Origin: Candidatus Rifleibacteriota bacterium
GTDB lineage: Bacteria > Riflebacteria > Ozemobacteria > Ozemobacterales > Ozemobacteraceae
Length of the DNA: 6,264 nt
Direction: 5' to 3'
Assembly (NCBI GenBank): GCA_029564115.1
Contig: JAKQQP010000304.1
Coordinates: forward strand, 1 to 6,264
Under the pieces are notes generated by a model, which saw only the letters and a program-made list of their open reading frames with translations, made no database searches and was not told where the DNA came from. Below, in pieces: positions 1 to 6,264 of the stretch (position 1 is the first letter of the stretch; the number at the start of each line of letters is the position of its first letter). Both the position numbers and the translations under genes were made by a program.

Positions 1-4
1 CGCA

Positions 5-1585
5 ATGCCAACACTCGACTGGATCGGCAAAAAGGCCGTAGTAAACCATCATCGCCAGGTTCCTTTTCACCTTCTCAAAAAGAGAGAAGACCTTTCCTGC
101 GGTGAGCCGGACAGCGGCAATCTTCTGGTGCAGGCCGACAACCTTCTGGCTCTCAAGGCGCTTCTGCCATATTACGCCGGTCAGGTCAAGTGCATATACA
201 TCGACCCGCCCTACAATACCGGCAATGAAGGCTGGGTTTATAACGATAATGTCAACAGCCCCGAAATGAAAGCCTGGCTCGGCAAAGCTGTCGGCAAAGA
301 GGCCGAAGACCTGACCCGCCATGACAAATGGCTCTGCATGATGTATCCAAGACTTGCTCTTTTACGAGATTTTCTTTGTGAAGATGGGGCTATTTTTATC
401 AGCATCGATGACAATGAAGTAGCCTCTTTACGAATGATAATGGACGAAATTTTTGGTCCTCAGAATTTTATTACCACCATCATTTGGCAGAAAAATTTTT
501 CGACGAAAAATTCCGCCAAGCATCTTTCTGAAAGTCATGACTATATAGTCCTCTACGCAAAAAATAAACATATTTGGCAACCAAATCTTATTCCTAGACA
601 AGAAAAGCAGGATGCCAGATATAAAAATCCTGACAATGACCCTAGAGGGCCTTGGACTTCAGGCGACTTATCAGCAAGAAATTACTACAGCCTTGGAACT
701 TACCCAATTCAATGTCCATCGGGGCGTATTATCGAAGGCCCTCCAAAAGGAACCTATTGGCGAGTTTCTCGTGAAAACTTTGAAAAGCTAAACAAAGAAA
801 ACCGAATTTGGTGGGGAAAAGACGGAGGGAATGTTCCTCGTTTAAAAAGATTTCTTTCGGAAGTTAAAGACGGCGTTGTTCCGGATACAATTTGGTTTAA
901 TAACGAAGTTGGTAATACTCAAGATGCGAAAAAAGAATTACTGGCTTCATGCCATTTTCAAGATTCCCGTTCTGTTTTCATTACACCAAAGCCGCTAAAT
1001 CTAATAAAGCGCATTTTAGAGATTTCTACGAATAAGGATTCTATAATATTAGATTCTTTTTCTGGGAGCGGCACAACGGGTCATGCTATTTTTGAACAAA
1101 ACAAAATTGATGGTGGCAAGAGGCGCTTTATTTTAATTGAAATGCAAGAGGACATTTGTAAGGCTGTAACTTCACAAAGAGTAAATAACATTGCTAGTCA
1201 AAATAATTCAGGCGTTAGTTACTGCGAGCTTGGTTCGCCGCTTTTTGATGAGACCGGCCAGATAAGAGCGGAAGTTACTTTTCATGACCTGGCCCGGCAT
1301 GTTTTTTTCACTGAAACCGGCAATCCACTACCCGAAAATGCGGAAAAGAACTTTCCGCTTTTGGGCATTATCAACGGTGTAGCGGTATATCTGCTTTACA
1401 ATGGTGTTCTAAAAGATAAGCGCCCTGACAGCGGCAATGTTTTAACTGTGCCGGTTTTACATGACCTGCCGCCTCATGATGGGCCAAAAGTGATTTATGG
1501 CGTTGGTTGTCGCATCGGCGCGGCCCGCCTGGCCCAGGAAGGCATAACTTTTCATCAAATCCCTTATGCGATAAAGGTTTCCTGA
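5..1585 (+). CDS. mod: Type III restriction-modification system, Mod subunit (beta-class N6-adenine DNA methyltransferase)
   Basis: This subunit recognises the target DNA sequence and transfers a methyl group from S-adenosylmethionine to adenine; in Type III systems it is also required for cleavage by Res. The 526-aa protein has motifs in beta-class order: catalytic DPPY at residues 67-70 (in YIDPPYNTGN), a SIDDNE segment at 133-138, a variable presumptive target-recognition region at about 165-325, a motif-X-like KPLNLIKRIL at 329-338, and the AdoMet-binding motif DSFSGSGTTGHA at 350-361, followed by RFILIEMQE at 374-382. About 120 C-terminal residues follow, probably involved in subunit contacts. 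It is shorter than EcoP15I-type Mod but looks complete. The start is chosen because MPTLDWIGKKAVVNHH resembles the usual N-terminus of this subfamily; only four bases precede it, so promoter and RBS are not visible. The central part of the gene is AT-rich compared with both ends, suggesting a recombined cassette. The methylated sequence cannot be predicted from the protein. Confidence 0.95.
   Translation: MPTLDWIGKKAVVNHHRQVPFHLLKKREDLSCGEPDSGNLLVQADNLLALKALLPYYAGQVKCIYIDPPYNTGNEGWVYNDNVNSPEMKAWLGKAVGKEAEDLTRHDKWLCMMYPRLALLRDFLCEDGAIFISIDDNEVASLRMIMDEIFGPQNFITTIIWQKNFSTKNSAKHLSESHDYIVLYAKNKHIWQPNLIPRQEKQDARYKNPDNDPRGPWTSGDLSARNYYSLGTYPIQCPSGRIIEGPPKGTYWRVSRENFEKLNKENRIWWGKDGGNVPRLKRFLSEVKDGVVPDTIWFNNEVGNTQDAKKELLASCHFQDSRSVFITPKPLNLIKRILEISTNKDSIILDSFSGSGTTGHAIFEQNKIDGGKRRFILIEMQEDICKAVTSQRVNNIASQNNSGVSYCELGSPLFDETGQIRAEVTFHDLARHVFFTETGNPLPENAEKNFPLLGIINGVAVYLLYNGVLKDKRPDSGNVLTVPVLHDLPPHDGPKVIYGVGCRIGAARLAQEGITFHQIPYAIKVS
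350..1210 (+). other. AT-rich central segment of mod (probable exchanged cassette)
   Basis: Hand counts of 60-base lines give 52% (61-120), 58% (121-180) and 53% GC (301-360). They then drop to 35% (361-420), 35% (421-480), 32% (541-600), 38% (1021-1080) and 35% (1141-1200), and recover to 48% (1201-1260), 47% (1261-1320) and 58% (1501-1560). The low-GC block corresponds to about residues 116-402 and so covers the variable recognition region plus motifs X, I and II, but not the DPPY motif. The reading frame is intact across both edges. Edges are approximate. Recombination is inferred from composition only. Confidence 0.6.
494..512. repeat. 19-base perfect odd palindrome inside mod
   Basis: AATTTTTCG at 494-502 and CGAAAAATT at 504-512 are exact reverse complements around a single central A at 503. 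The element lies in coding sequence for N-F-S-T-K-N, at the beginning of the variable region of Mod, inside the AT-rich block. No run of T follows that would make it a terminator. It may be a chance product of AT-rich codons; no function is claimed. Confidence 0.5.
1573..1578 (+). promoter_or_regulatory. Weak ribosome binding site for res
   Basis: AAAGGT ends eight bases before the res ATG and lies in the last codons of mod. The match to a Shine-Dalgarno core is only AGG. With the mod stop TGA (1583-1585) and the res ATG (1587-1589) separated by one base, translation of res probably depends largely on ribosomes finishing mod. Confidence 0.45.
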
Positions 1586-1586
1586 T

Positions 1587-4190
1587 ATGCTCTCACTCAA
1601 AGAATACCAGCAGAGGACTCTGGATACATTAAAGCAGTATTTTACCGCCTGTTCGAACCTTAGAGATCCGGGCACAGCCTTTTACTCATTGACAAAAACA
1701 CCCTATTCACCGGTTAAAGAGCTGCCCGGCCTGCCCTACGTCTGTCTGAGAATGCCGACCGGTGGCGGTAAAACCCTTGTCGCTTCTCACGCGGTCGGTC
1801 TGGCAGCCAATGATTTTCTGCAGGTAGATCATGCGCTTGTATTGTGGCTTACGCCATCGAATGCGATTCGCGAACAAACCATCAAGGCACTCAGAGATAG
1901 AAGTCACCCTTACCGTCAGGCTCTGGATACTGCGCTGCAGTCTGTAACCATTCTCGATATTCAGGAAGCGTTGTCTTTGCGCCCCTCGATTTGTGATGGT
2001 TCTACGATAATTATTGTTGCGACAATGCAGGCTTTCCGGGTCGAGGATACCGAAGGCCGAAAGGTTTACGAGCCGTCAGGTGAGCTGAAAACCCATTTTT
2101 CAAATTTACCCGCAGCATTTTTGCCTTTTCTGGAAACAATCTCTGATGGCACGCCGATTCCATCGCTTGTTAATGTTTTTCGCCTGAGAAATCCCATTAT
2201 AATTGTCGACGAAGCCCACAATGCCCGCACCGATCTTTCGTTCGAAACACTTGCCAGATTCAGACCCTCATGTATTATCGAATTCACGGCAACGCCGGCC
2301 CAGAAAAATAAACCCAGCAATGTTCTGCATGCTGTCTCTGCCGCTGAACTGAATGCCGAAGAAATGATAAAGCTGCCGATCCGCCTTGAGTCACGGGCCG
2401 ACTGGAAAGAACTGCTATCCGACGCGCTGGCCGTGCGCACTGATCTTGAAAAGACGGCTTTGCAGGAACAGCAGTTGACCGGCGAGTATATACGCCCGGT
2501 CATGCTTCTGCAGGCACAGCCTAAACGCAAAGATCAGGAAACTCTGACGGTAGACGTCGTTAAGGATTGTCTGATCGAAGATCATAAAATTCCTGAAGAG
2601 CAGATTGCCATCGCAACCGGCGACACAAAAGAGCTGGCAGAGGTCGATATCAACAAGCCGGACTGTCAGATTCGATTCGTGATTACGGTCAATGCCTTGC
2701 GCGAAGGCTGGGATTGCCCCTTTGCCTATGTTTTGTGTTCGGTTGCAGAACTTCGCGCTTCTACCGCTGTTGAACAGATTCTTGGCCGTATAATGCGCCT
2801 GCCGAAGGCAAAAAGCAAAAAACAGCCCAAGCTCAATCAGGCCTACGCCTTTTCTGCCTCACAAAACTTCGTCGATGCGGCGAAAGCCCTGGAGGATGCC
2901 CTCGTCGAAAACGGCTTTCAGCGCCATGAAGCACAGGCTTTTGTTTCACCGGTTCAATATTTACTGGAAGAGCCTGTTGTTTTTATGGGTGCAACATCCT
3001 TAGAAATTTCTGAAAAGCCTGATTTAAAAGAGCTCCCCAAAGAAGTTGCCGGCAAAGTGCTGTTTGACGAAGAAAAAAGCGTAATAACCTTTCAGGGTGA
3101 AATGCAGGAGTCAGAAAAGCAGGCTCTGGTTAAATGCTTTAAAACCACGGCAGCGAAGGCAACCGTCGAAAAAATTTACAACGCCTCGCGTGGTATCACG
3201 GTAACGAAAGCACTTTCCCCGGCAGAGTGCGGAGAAAAATTTTCAATTCCGGTTCTGGCTATTAAACAGGGCGACCTGTTCGAGTTGTTTGAAGAAACTC
3301 ATTTTCTCGATTTTCCGTGGAAACTGTCTGCATACGACCCGGCCCTGACAGAAAAAGATTTTCCTTCTGAGCGTGCTGAAGGCGCCATGGGCACGATAGA
3401 TATAGATGAAAAAGGCGCGATCAGGGTCAATTACCTGGATCAGGTGCATACCCAGCTCTCTTTTACCGGCCTGGATTTTGCCTGGTCAGCCGAATCGCTG
3501 ATTCTCTGGCTTGATAAGCACATTCCGCACCCGGATGTTGTGCAGTCTGATGCAATAGGTTTTTTAAACGGAGTTTTGAGCCATCTTCTGAAAAACCGAA
3601 ATTTCCAGCTCGAAAACCTGGTTCGTGATAAATACCGCCTGAAAGCTGCAATTCAGGAAAAGATACAGCAATATCGCCAGGCAGCGAGAGCCCAGGCTTA
3701 TCAGCAACTGCTTCTGCCGGAAAATTCTACTCCGATTGAAGTTCGACCAGAGGTCTGCTTCTCTTTTAAGCCAGGTGCAGGGGAATACCCGTATAACACG
3801 GTTTTTCGCGGGTCTTACAACTTTAAAAAACACTTCTACCCCAAAGTCGGTGAGTTGAACGCCGAGGGCGAAGAATTTGAATGTGCTGTTTTTCTCGATA
3901 CCCTGCCGGAAGTAAAATTCTGGGTCAGAAATCTTGAGCGGCGCCAGAAGCATTCTTTCTGGCTGCAAACTTCTTCAGACCGTTTTTACCCTGACTTCGT
4001 CTGCGCTCTTGAAGACGGCCGCTTTCTGGTCGTTGAATACAAGGGTTCAGACCGCTGGACAAACGACGACTCCCAGGAAAAACGCATGATCGGAAAACTC
4101 TGGGAAGACCGCAGCAACGGCCAATGTCTCTTCATAATGCCCAAAGGCAAAGATCTGCAGGCTATTAAAGCAAAGTTGATGAAATCCTGA
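1587..4190 (+). CDS. res: Type III restriction-modification system, Res subunit (superfamily 2 helicase-endonuclease)
   Basis: This is the ATP-dependent translocase and nuclease that works in a complex with Mod and cuts unmethylated foreign DNA. The 867-aa protein has, in order: Walker A MPTGGGKT at 56-63, the DEAH box at 208-211, FTATPA at 233-238 (motif III type), REGWDCP at 372-378 (motif V), and EQILGRIMRLP at 396-406 (motif VI with its arginine fingers). A long middle region follows, then a C-terminal PD-(D/E)xK nuclease: YPDF with Asp803, and VVEYKG with Glu817 and Lys819; Glu763 or Glu765 may be the upstream acidic residue. All helicase and nuclease signatures are intact, so it should be active. 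It is somewhat shorter than the roughly 970-residue EcoP1I/EcoP15I Res. It follows mod after one base and is almost certainly cotranscribed with it. Sampled GC is 53%, like the ends of mod. It converges on the PIN gene 36 bases downstream. Confidence 0.95.
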   Translation: MLSLKEYQQRTLDTLKQYFTACSNLRDPGTAFYSLTKTPYSPVKELPGLPYVCLRMPTGGGKTLVASHAVGLAANDFLQVDHALVLWLTPSNAIREQTIKALRDRSHPYRQALDTALQSVTILDIQEALSLRPSICDGSTIIIVATMQAFRVEDTEGRKVYEPSGELKTHFSNLPAAFLPFLETISDGTPIPSLVNVFRLRNPIIIVDEAHNARTDLSFETLARFRPSCIIEFTATPAQKNKPSNVLHAVSAAELNAEEMIKLPIRLESRADWKELLSDALAVRTDLEKTALQEQQLTGEYIRPVMLLQAQPKRKDQETLTVDVVKDCLIEDHKIPEEQIAIATGDTKELAEVDINKPDCQIRFVITVNALREGWDCPFAYVLCSVAELRASTAVEQILGRIMRLPKAKSKKQPKLNQAYAFSASQNFVDAAKALEDALVENGFQRHEAQAFVSPVQYLLEEPVVFMGATSLEISEKPDLKELPKEVAGKVLFDEEKSVITFQGEMQESEKQALVKCFKTTAAKATVEKIYNASRGITVTKALSPAECGEKFSIPVLAIKQGDLFELFEETHFLDFPWKLSAYDPALTEKDFPSERAEGAMGTIDIDEKGAIRVNYLDQVHTQLSFTGLDFAWSAESLILWLDKHIPHPDVVQSDAIGFLNGVLSHLLKNRNFQLENLVRDKYRLKAAIQEKIQQYRQAARAQAYQQLLLPENSTPIEVRPEVCFSFKPGAGEYPYNTVFRGSYNFKKHFYPKVGELNAEGEEFECAVFLDTLPEVKFWVRNLERRQKHSFWLQTSSDRFYPDFVCALEDGRFLVVEYKGSDRWTNDDSQEKRMIGKLWEDRSNGQCLFIMPKGKDLQAIKAKLMKS

Positions 4191-4226
4191 GTTCCACCAA
4201 TTTTGACTTATTAAAACCGGTATCTG

Positions 4227-4733
4227 TCATTTCAGGCCAAATCTCGCGTGTGTTAAACGCATTAAATCCATAGTGTTCATGGTTTTCACATCAAACACTG
4301 CACAAACAACTGGAATAAGAACTTTTTTACGATTCGACGGGTCATTACTTTCGTGAGTTACAATATGTGCGTTTGAGGACATGGCTTTTGCTATCAACCA
4401 CGGGTCTGCGCCTTGTAGAAAATCGCTTATAACAGCTTCTTTATACTTCTGGTTTTGAGCCATTAACCAGTTCGCAATTTTACCAAAAGCGGTCTGGGTA
4501 TCAGGGTCATCAACACTTAAAAACCAGTCTTGAGAATTTCGGTCTTTAGCCCAGTCTGCCAAAATATCATTCCCATCGATCAATTCTTCATAGACAGGCT
4601 TGATTGATTTTACAAGTCCCTGTTGGTTTTTCTGTTCTAACCATTCCCAGAATCCTGGAAAAACTTCTATTGGGTAGTTTACTCGGTTTGCCTGAATGAA
4701 GATATTTGTGTCGAGTAAATACAGACTGGTCAT
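4227..4733 (-). CDS. DUF4411-type PIN-domain protein (putative ribonuclease toxin)
   Basis: This 168-aa protein begins with the PIN signature YLLDTNIFIQA (Asp8). It continues with FPGFWEWL at 25-32, KSIKPVYEEL at 42-51 (Glu49 or Glu50 as the second acidic residue), F-L-Q-G-ADPWLIAKA at 105-117 (Asp110), and HIVTHES at 123-129, then KVLIPVVCAVFDV near the C-terminus. This order (LDTN, FW.WL, S...V..EL, ADPWLIA.A, VT.E, IP..C) matches what I recall of the DUF4411 family, which is placed in the PIN-like nuclease fold. PIN enzymes are Mg-dependent nucleases, mostly acting on RNA, and many are toxins; activity and target here are inferred. Its ATG overlaps the stop of the upstream metallopeptidase gene in TAATG (4735-4731), so translation is probably coupled. 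A GGGG five bases before the ATG is a poor RBS, consistent with coupling. No signal peptide or membrane segment is seen. GC is about 40%. Confidence 0.85.
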   Translation of the reverse strand: MTSLYLLDTNIFIQANRVNYPIEVFPGFWEWLEQKNQQGLVKSIKPVYEELIDGNDILADWAKDRNSQDWFLSVDDPDTQTAFGKIANWLMAQNQKYKEAVISDFLQGADPWLIAKAMSSNAHIVTHESNDPSNRKKVLIPVVCAVFDVKTMNTMDLMRLTHARFGLK

Positions 4734-4735
4734 TA
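4731..4735 (-). other. TAATG stop-start overlap joining the peptidase and PIN genes
   Basis: On the minus strand the TAA stop of the XRE-peptidase gene (4735-4733) shares its last A with the ATG of the PIN gene (4733-4731). Such one-base overlaps usually mean cotranscription and coupled translation, which would keep the two proteins in fixed proportion, as expected for a regulator and its partner. Confidence 0.9.
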
Positions 4736-5896
4736 CAGCCCCATTTTGTCGGCGAGAGTGCTTAAATTGGCAGGTTTCATTCCCAACAGCCTGGCTCCGT
4801 CTCTGAACAGGGTTTTATTAGAGAAAACAGAATACAGAACCGCTTTGGTAAATGTTTTACCATTGTTTACCGGAAGAGTAAGATAATAGTTTCCACTGGA
4901 TTTCTGCGTGATTTTATTCTTGTTCCAGCGGGAAGCTTGAAGCTGGTAGTAATTCCAGTAAGCATCTTTTTCTATGATCTCCAGGTCAAAAAGCCTTCGA
5001 GCGATTACTACTGTGCTTACTTTATAAAAAGAGGAAAGCTTTTCTACCTGTTGAACGAAGTCGGTTTCTTTTTTCCATCGCTCAAGCAGGTCTGTTGCGG
5101 GAACTAGAACTTCAGCAGCGATATCGTTACATAGTTTTTCGATGCTGTTCATTCGAGAACCTATTGCATCCAGACCATTATTGGATACGCCGCTTGCGCC
5201 GAGCCATATATGCGCTAATTCATGAATCAGGGTAAAAATCTGGGCGGCTTTTGCATCAATTCCATTGATGAAGATAAATGGGGCCAGCTCATCGTAAATG
5301 GCAAAACCTCTGAATTCTTTAACATCAAGAGTTCTATGGGTATTATTACCGACTTTGCCGCTGCGAAGCACTATGATTCCTGCCTGTTCAGAGCGCTCAA
5401 CCAGTATGTTGAAAAAACTTTCCCAGTTAGCAGCTTCTCTTCTATCAGAAATTTTCAGCTTTAAAGTTTCGACGATGCTTTTGCTGATCTCTAAATAACC
5501 GTTTTTAACAGAGAATTTACCTGCAAAGTCCAGCCTTTCCGCGCCAATCTCCTGCAGATAGTCTTTGTACCATTCCATTTTTCGCTGTACATCGGCAATG
5601 ACTTCATTCAAATCCATGCTGTAGGAGCGGGTGGTTTTGTCTCCAACAGTTCTTAAATCTGGGATAACTGGTTTTTCTATTGGTGGAGAATTGAGATACA
5701 GGTAGCCAAAAGGTATATGTAATACCTGGGCAACCTTCTGAGCCTGCTTAAAGGTTGGCTTTTCGTTCCCCTGTTCCCAGGAAAGAATTCTTTCAGAATC
5801 TTTTATGCCCAATTTCTTCGCAAGTTCTTCAACGGCGAAGTCAGCCCTTTTTCGGGCCCACACAAGCATTTGCGGTTGTATCAAAGCACTGGTCAC
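4733..5896 (-). CDS. XRE-family HTH regulator fused to ImmA/IrrE zinc-metallopeptidase
   Basis: The 387-aa protein has an N-terminal XRE helix-turn-helix (about 9-66, with VEELAKKLG, RILSWEQGNEKPTFKQAQKVA and FGYLYL). A linker follows carrying PVIPDLRTVG at 76-85, a motif common in long proteins of this family, and an amphipathic stretch at 95-120. The peptidase domain has HELAH at 225-229 (His225, Glu226, His229) and EKLCNDIAAEVLVP at 253-266, whose Glu253 is the likely third zinc ligand. The C-terminal part (about 335-387) ends in a conserved-looking GARLLGMKPANLSTLA segment. In characterised relatives, ImmA/IrrE peptidases cleave XRE repressors in response to DNA damage; here both domains are on one chain, so autoregulation or self-cleavage is possible (inference). 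The GTG start at 5896 is chosen because GGAG lies six bases upstream and an in-frame TAA lies 27 bases upstream; the next start, ATG at residue 10, has no RBS. It is first in an operon with the PIN gene. Confidence 0.9.
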   Translation of the reverse strand: MTSALIQPQMLVWARKRADFAVEELAKKLGIKDSERILSWEQGNEKPTFKQAQKVAQVLHIPFGYLYLNSPPIEKPVIPDLRTVGDKTTRSYSMDLNEVIADVQRKMEWYKDYLQEIGAERLDFAGKFSVKNGYLEISKSIVETLKLKISDRREAANWESFFNILVERSEQAGIIVLRSGKVGNNTHRTLDVKEFRGFAIYDELAPFIFINGIDAKAAQIFTLIHELAHIWLGASGVSNNGLDAIGSRMNSIEKLCNDIAAEVLVPATDLLERWKKETDFVQQVEKLSSFYKVSTVVIARRLFDLEIIEKDAYWNYYQLQASRWNKNKITQKSSGNYYLTLPVNNGKTFTKAVLYSVFSNKTLFRDGARLLGMKPANLSTLADKMGL

Positions 5897-5902
5897 AGCG
5901 AA

Positions 5903-5906
5903 CTCC
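5903..5906 (-). promoter_or_regulatory. Ribosome binding site for the XRE-ImmA gene (supports the GTG start)
   Basis: GGAG on the minus strand lies six bases before the GTG at 5896-5894. A second AGGAG at 5913-5909 sits twelve bases away, which is less favourable. The internal ATG at codon 10 has no purine-rich sequence at a suitable distance, so GTG is the better start. Confidence 0.7.
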
Positions 5907-5920
5907 GACTCCTGCTTCCA

Positions 5921-5934
5921 GAATTATATCATTC
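5921..5934. promoter_or_regulatory. Near-palindrome over the -10 box (candidate autoregulatory operator)
   Basis: GAATTATATCATTC is symmetric at six of seven base pairs; only 5925/5930 mismatch. It covers the extended -10 exactly, where a bound HTH dimer would block RNA polymerase. Binding by the XRE domain encoded just downstream is inferred. TATA within the -10 supplies two of the six pairs on its own, so chance is a real alternative. Confidence 0.35.
5923..5931 (-). promoter_or_regulatory. Extended -10 promoter of the XRE-ImmA/PIN operon
   Basis: The minus strand reads TGATATAAT, a perfect TGnTATAAT extended -10 element, ending 26 bases before the GTG. Transcription would start near 5916, giving a leader of about 20 bases that contains the GGAG ribosome site. 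No good -35 hexamer is present at 16-18 bases spacing (a 17-base spacer gives AAACCG), which is typical where the TGn extension compensates. Confidence 0.65.
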
Positions 5935-5965
5935 CTAAGAGTTTTCGGTTTAGATTTTGAACCTG

Positions 5966-6262
5966 CTAGTCGTGGCGGATGGTGAATTCGGTTGTGGGGG
6001 CGCTGGCGAGGCTTTCGCGGCGCGATTCTTCGACTTCGTCGACGCGGGAAAAGAACGGGCCCTTGTGCATTTCGGCGATGAAGAGCTGAATTGTCGAATA
6101 GTCGCCGCAGGCTTCAGTCTCAACCGAACCGTCGGGATTGTTGCGCACCCAGCCGCCGATACCGAGTTGCTGGGCCTGTTTGTAGACGAAGCGGCGAAAA
6201 CCGACACCCTGAACCCGGCCGCGAATGACGAGTCTTACTTTGAGAAAGCCTTCGTGGGCCAT
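5966..6262 (-). CDS. Acylphosphatase
   Basis: This small cytosolic enzyme hydrolyses acyl phosphates (R-CO-O-PO3) to carboxylate and phosphate. The 98-aa sequence has the family signature VIRGRVQGVGFRRFVY at 12-27, with the phosphate-binding loop VQGVGFR and catalytic Arg23, followed by GIGGWVRNNPDGSVE at 34-48, with catalytic Asn41. Its length is normal for the family (about 90-100 residues), with a slightly longer C-terminal tail. The ATG at 6262-6260 is the natural start, but only two bases lie upstream, so its RBS and a longer N-terminus cannot be excluded. Sampled GC is 63%, clearly above the other genes here, and this marks it as the likely resident chromosomal gene. It ends 69 bases before the XRE-ImmA gene on the same strand; that operon has its own promoter, and I see no hairpin terminator between the two. 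Confidence 0.92.
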   Translation of the reverse strand: MAHEGFLKVRLVIRGRVQGVGFRRFVYKQAQQLGIGGWVRNNPDGSVETEACGDYSTIQLFIAEMHKGPFFSRVDEVEESRRESLASAPTTEFTIRHD

Positions 6263-6264
6263 GC

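Noticed and set aside
1302..1308. Run of seven T in mod as a possible phase-variation tract
   Set aside because: Phase-variable Type III mod genes usually carry long tetra- or pentanucleotide repeats; seven T is short, common by chance, and the frame is intact.
2066..2530. 154-codon open frame on the minus strand inside res
   Set aside because: Antisense to intact helicase motifs of Res, serine-rich low-information translation, no RBS or recognisable domain; a shadow frame.
3564..3968. 134-codon open frame on the minus strand inside res
   Set aside because: Antisense to the C-terminal part of Res, with no family resemblance; a shadow frame.
4186..4236. CCTGA (4186-4190) and TCAGG (4232-4236) as a bidirectional terminator between the convergent genes
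   Set aside because: The stem is only five pairs with a loop of more than 40 bases, is not GC-rich and has no adjacent T run. No terminator can be supported in the 36-base gap.
5222..5498. Two plus-strand open frames inside the XRE-ImmA gene
   Set aside because: Antisense to the peptidase domain containing HELAH; no RBS or domain.
4733..5896. XRE-ImmA protein as the controller (C) protein of the R-M system
   Set aside because: R-M C proteins are small HTH-only proteins, usually just upstream of the nuclease gene. This one is a long metallopeptidase fusion in a convergent operon with its own partner gene.
5950..6207. 85-codon minus-strand frame overlapping acylphosphatase
   Set aside because: Different frame of the same GC-rich strand; the other frame contains the full acylphosphatase signature and both catalytic residues.

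Overview
The window reads as bacterial accessory DNA: two defence-type modules that face each other tail to tail, next to one ordinary chromosomal gene. The lineage cannot be fixed from the sequence. Classical Shine-Dalgarno sites and a sigma70-like promoter point to Bacteria. The only likely core gene, an acylphosphatase at the right edge, is about 63% GC in a hand-counted 60-base line, so the host is probably moderately GC-rich.

Positions 5-4190 (+ strand) hold a complete Type III restriction-modification operon. mod (beta-class adenine methyltransferase, 526 aa) is followed after a single base by res (ATP-dependent helicase-nuclease, 867 aa). All expected catalytic motifs are present in both. 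The middle of mod (about 350-1210) is clearly more AT-rich than its two ends, as if a methyltransferase/target-recognition cassette had been exchanged inside the gene.

Positions 5896-4227 (- strand) hold a two-gene operon converging on res. The first gene encodes a fused XRE helix-turn-helix / ImmA-IrrE zinc-metallopeptidase (387 aa). The second encodes a DUF4411-type PIN-domain protein (168 aa). They overlap at TAATG, and the operon has its own extended -10 promoter lying on a near-palindrome that could be an autoregulatory operator. The arrangement suggests a toxin-antitoxin-like or damage/phage-responsive unit: a protease-regulator controlling a putative RNase.

Positions 5966-6262 (- strand) hold a small acylphosphatase, complete or nearly so, that looks like resident chromosomal DNA. 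The three composition levels (acylphosphatase about 63%, R-M mostly 47-58%, PIN/ImmA unit about 40%, from sampled lines) support a patchwork built by transfer. Genes are tightly packed: the gaps are 1, 36 and 69 bases, there is no gene-free stretch over 300 bases, and no RNA gene, CRISPR array, insertion sequence or clear terminator was seen.
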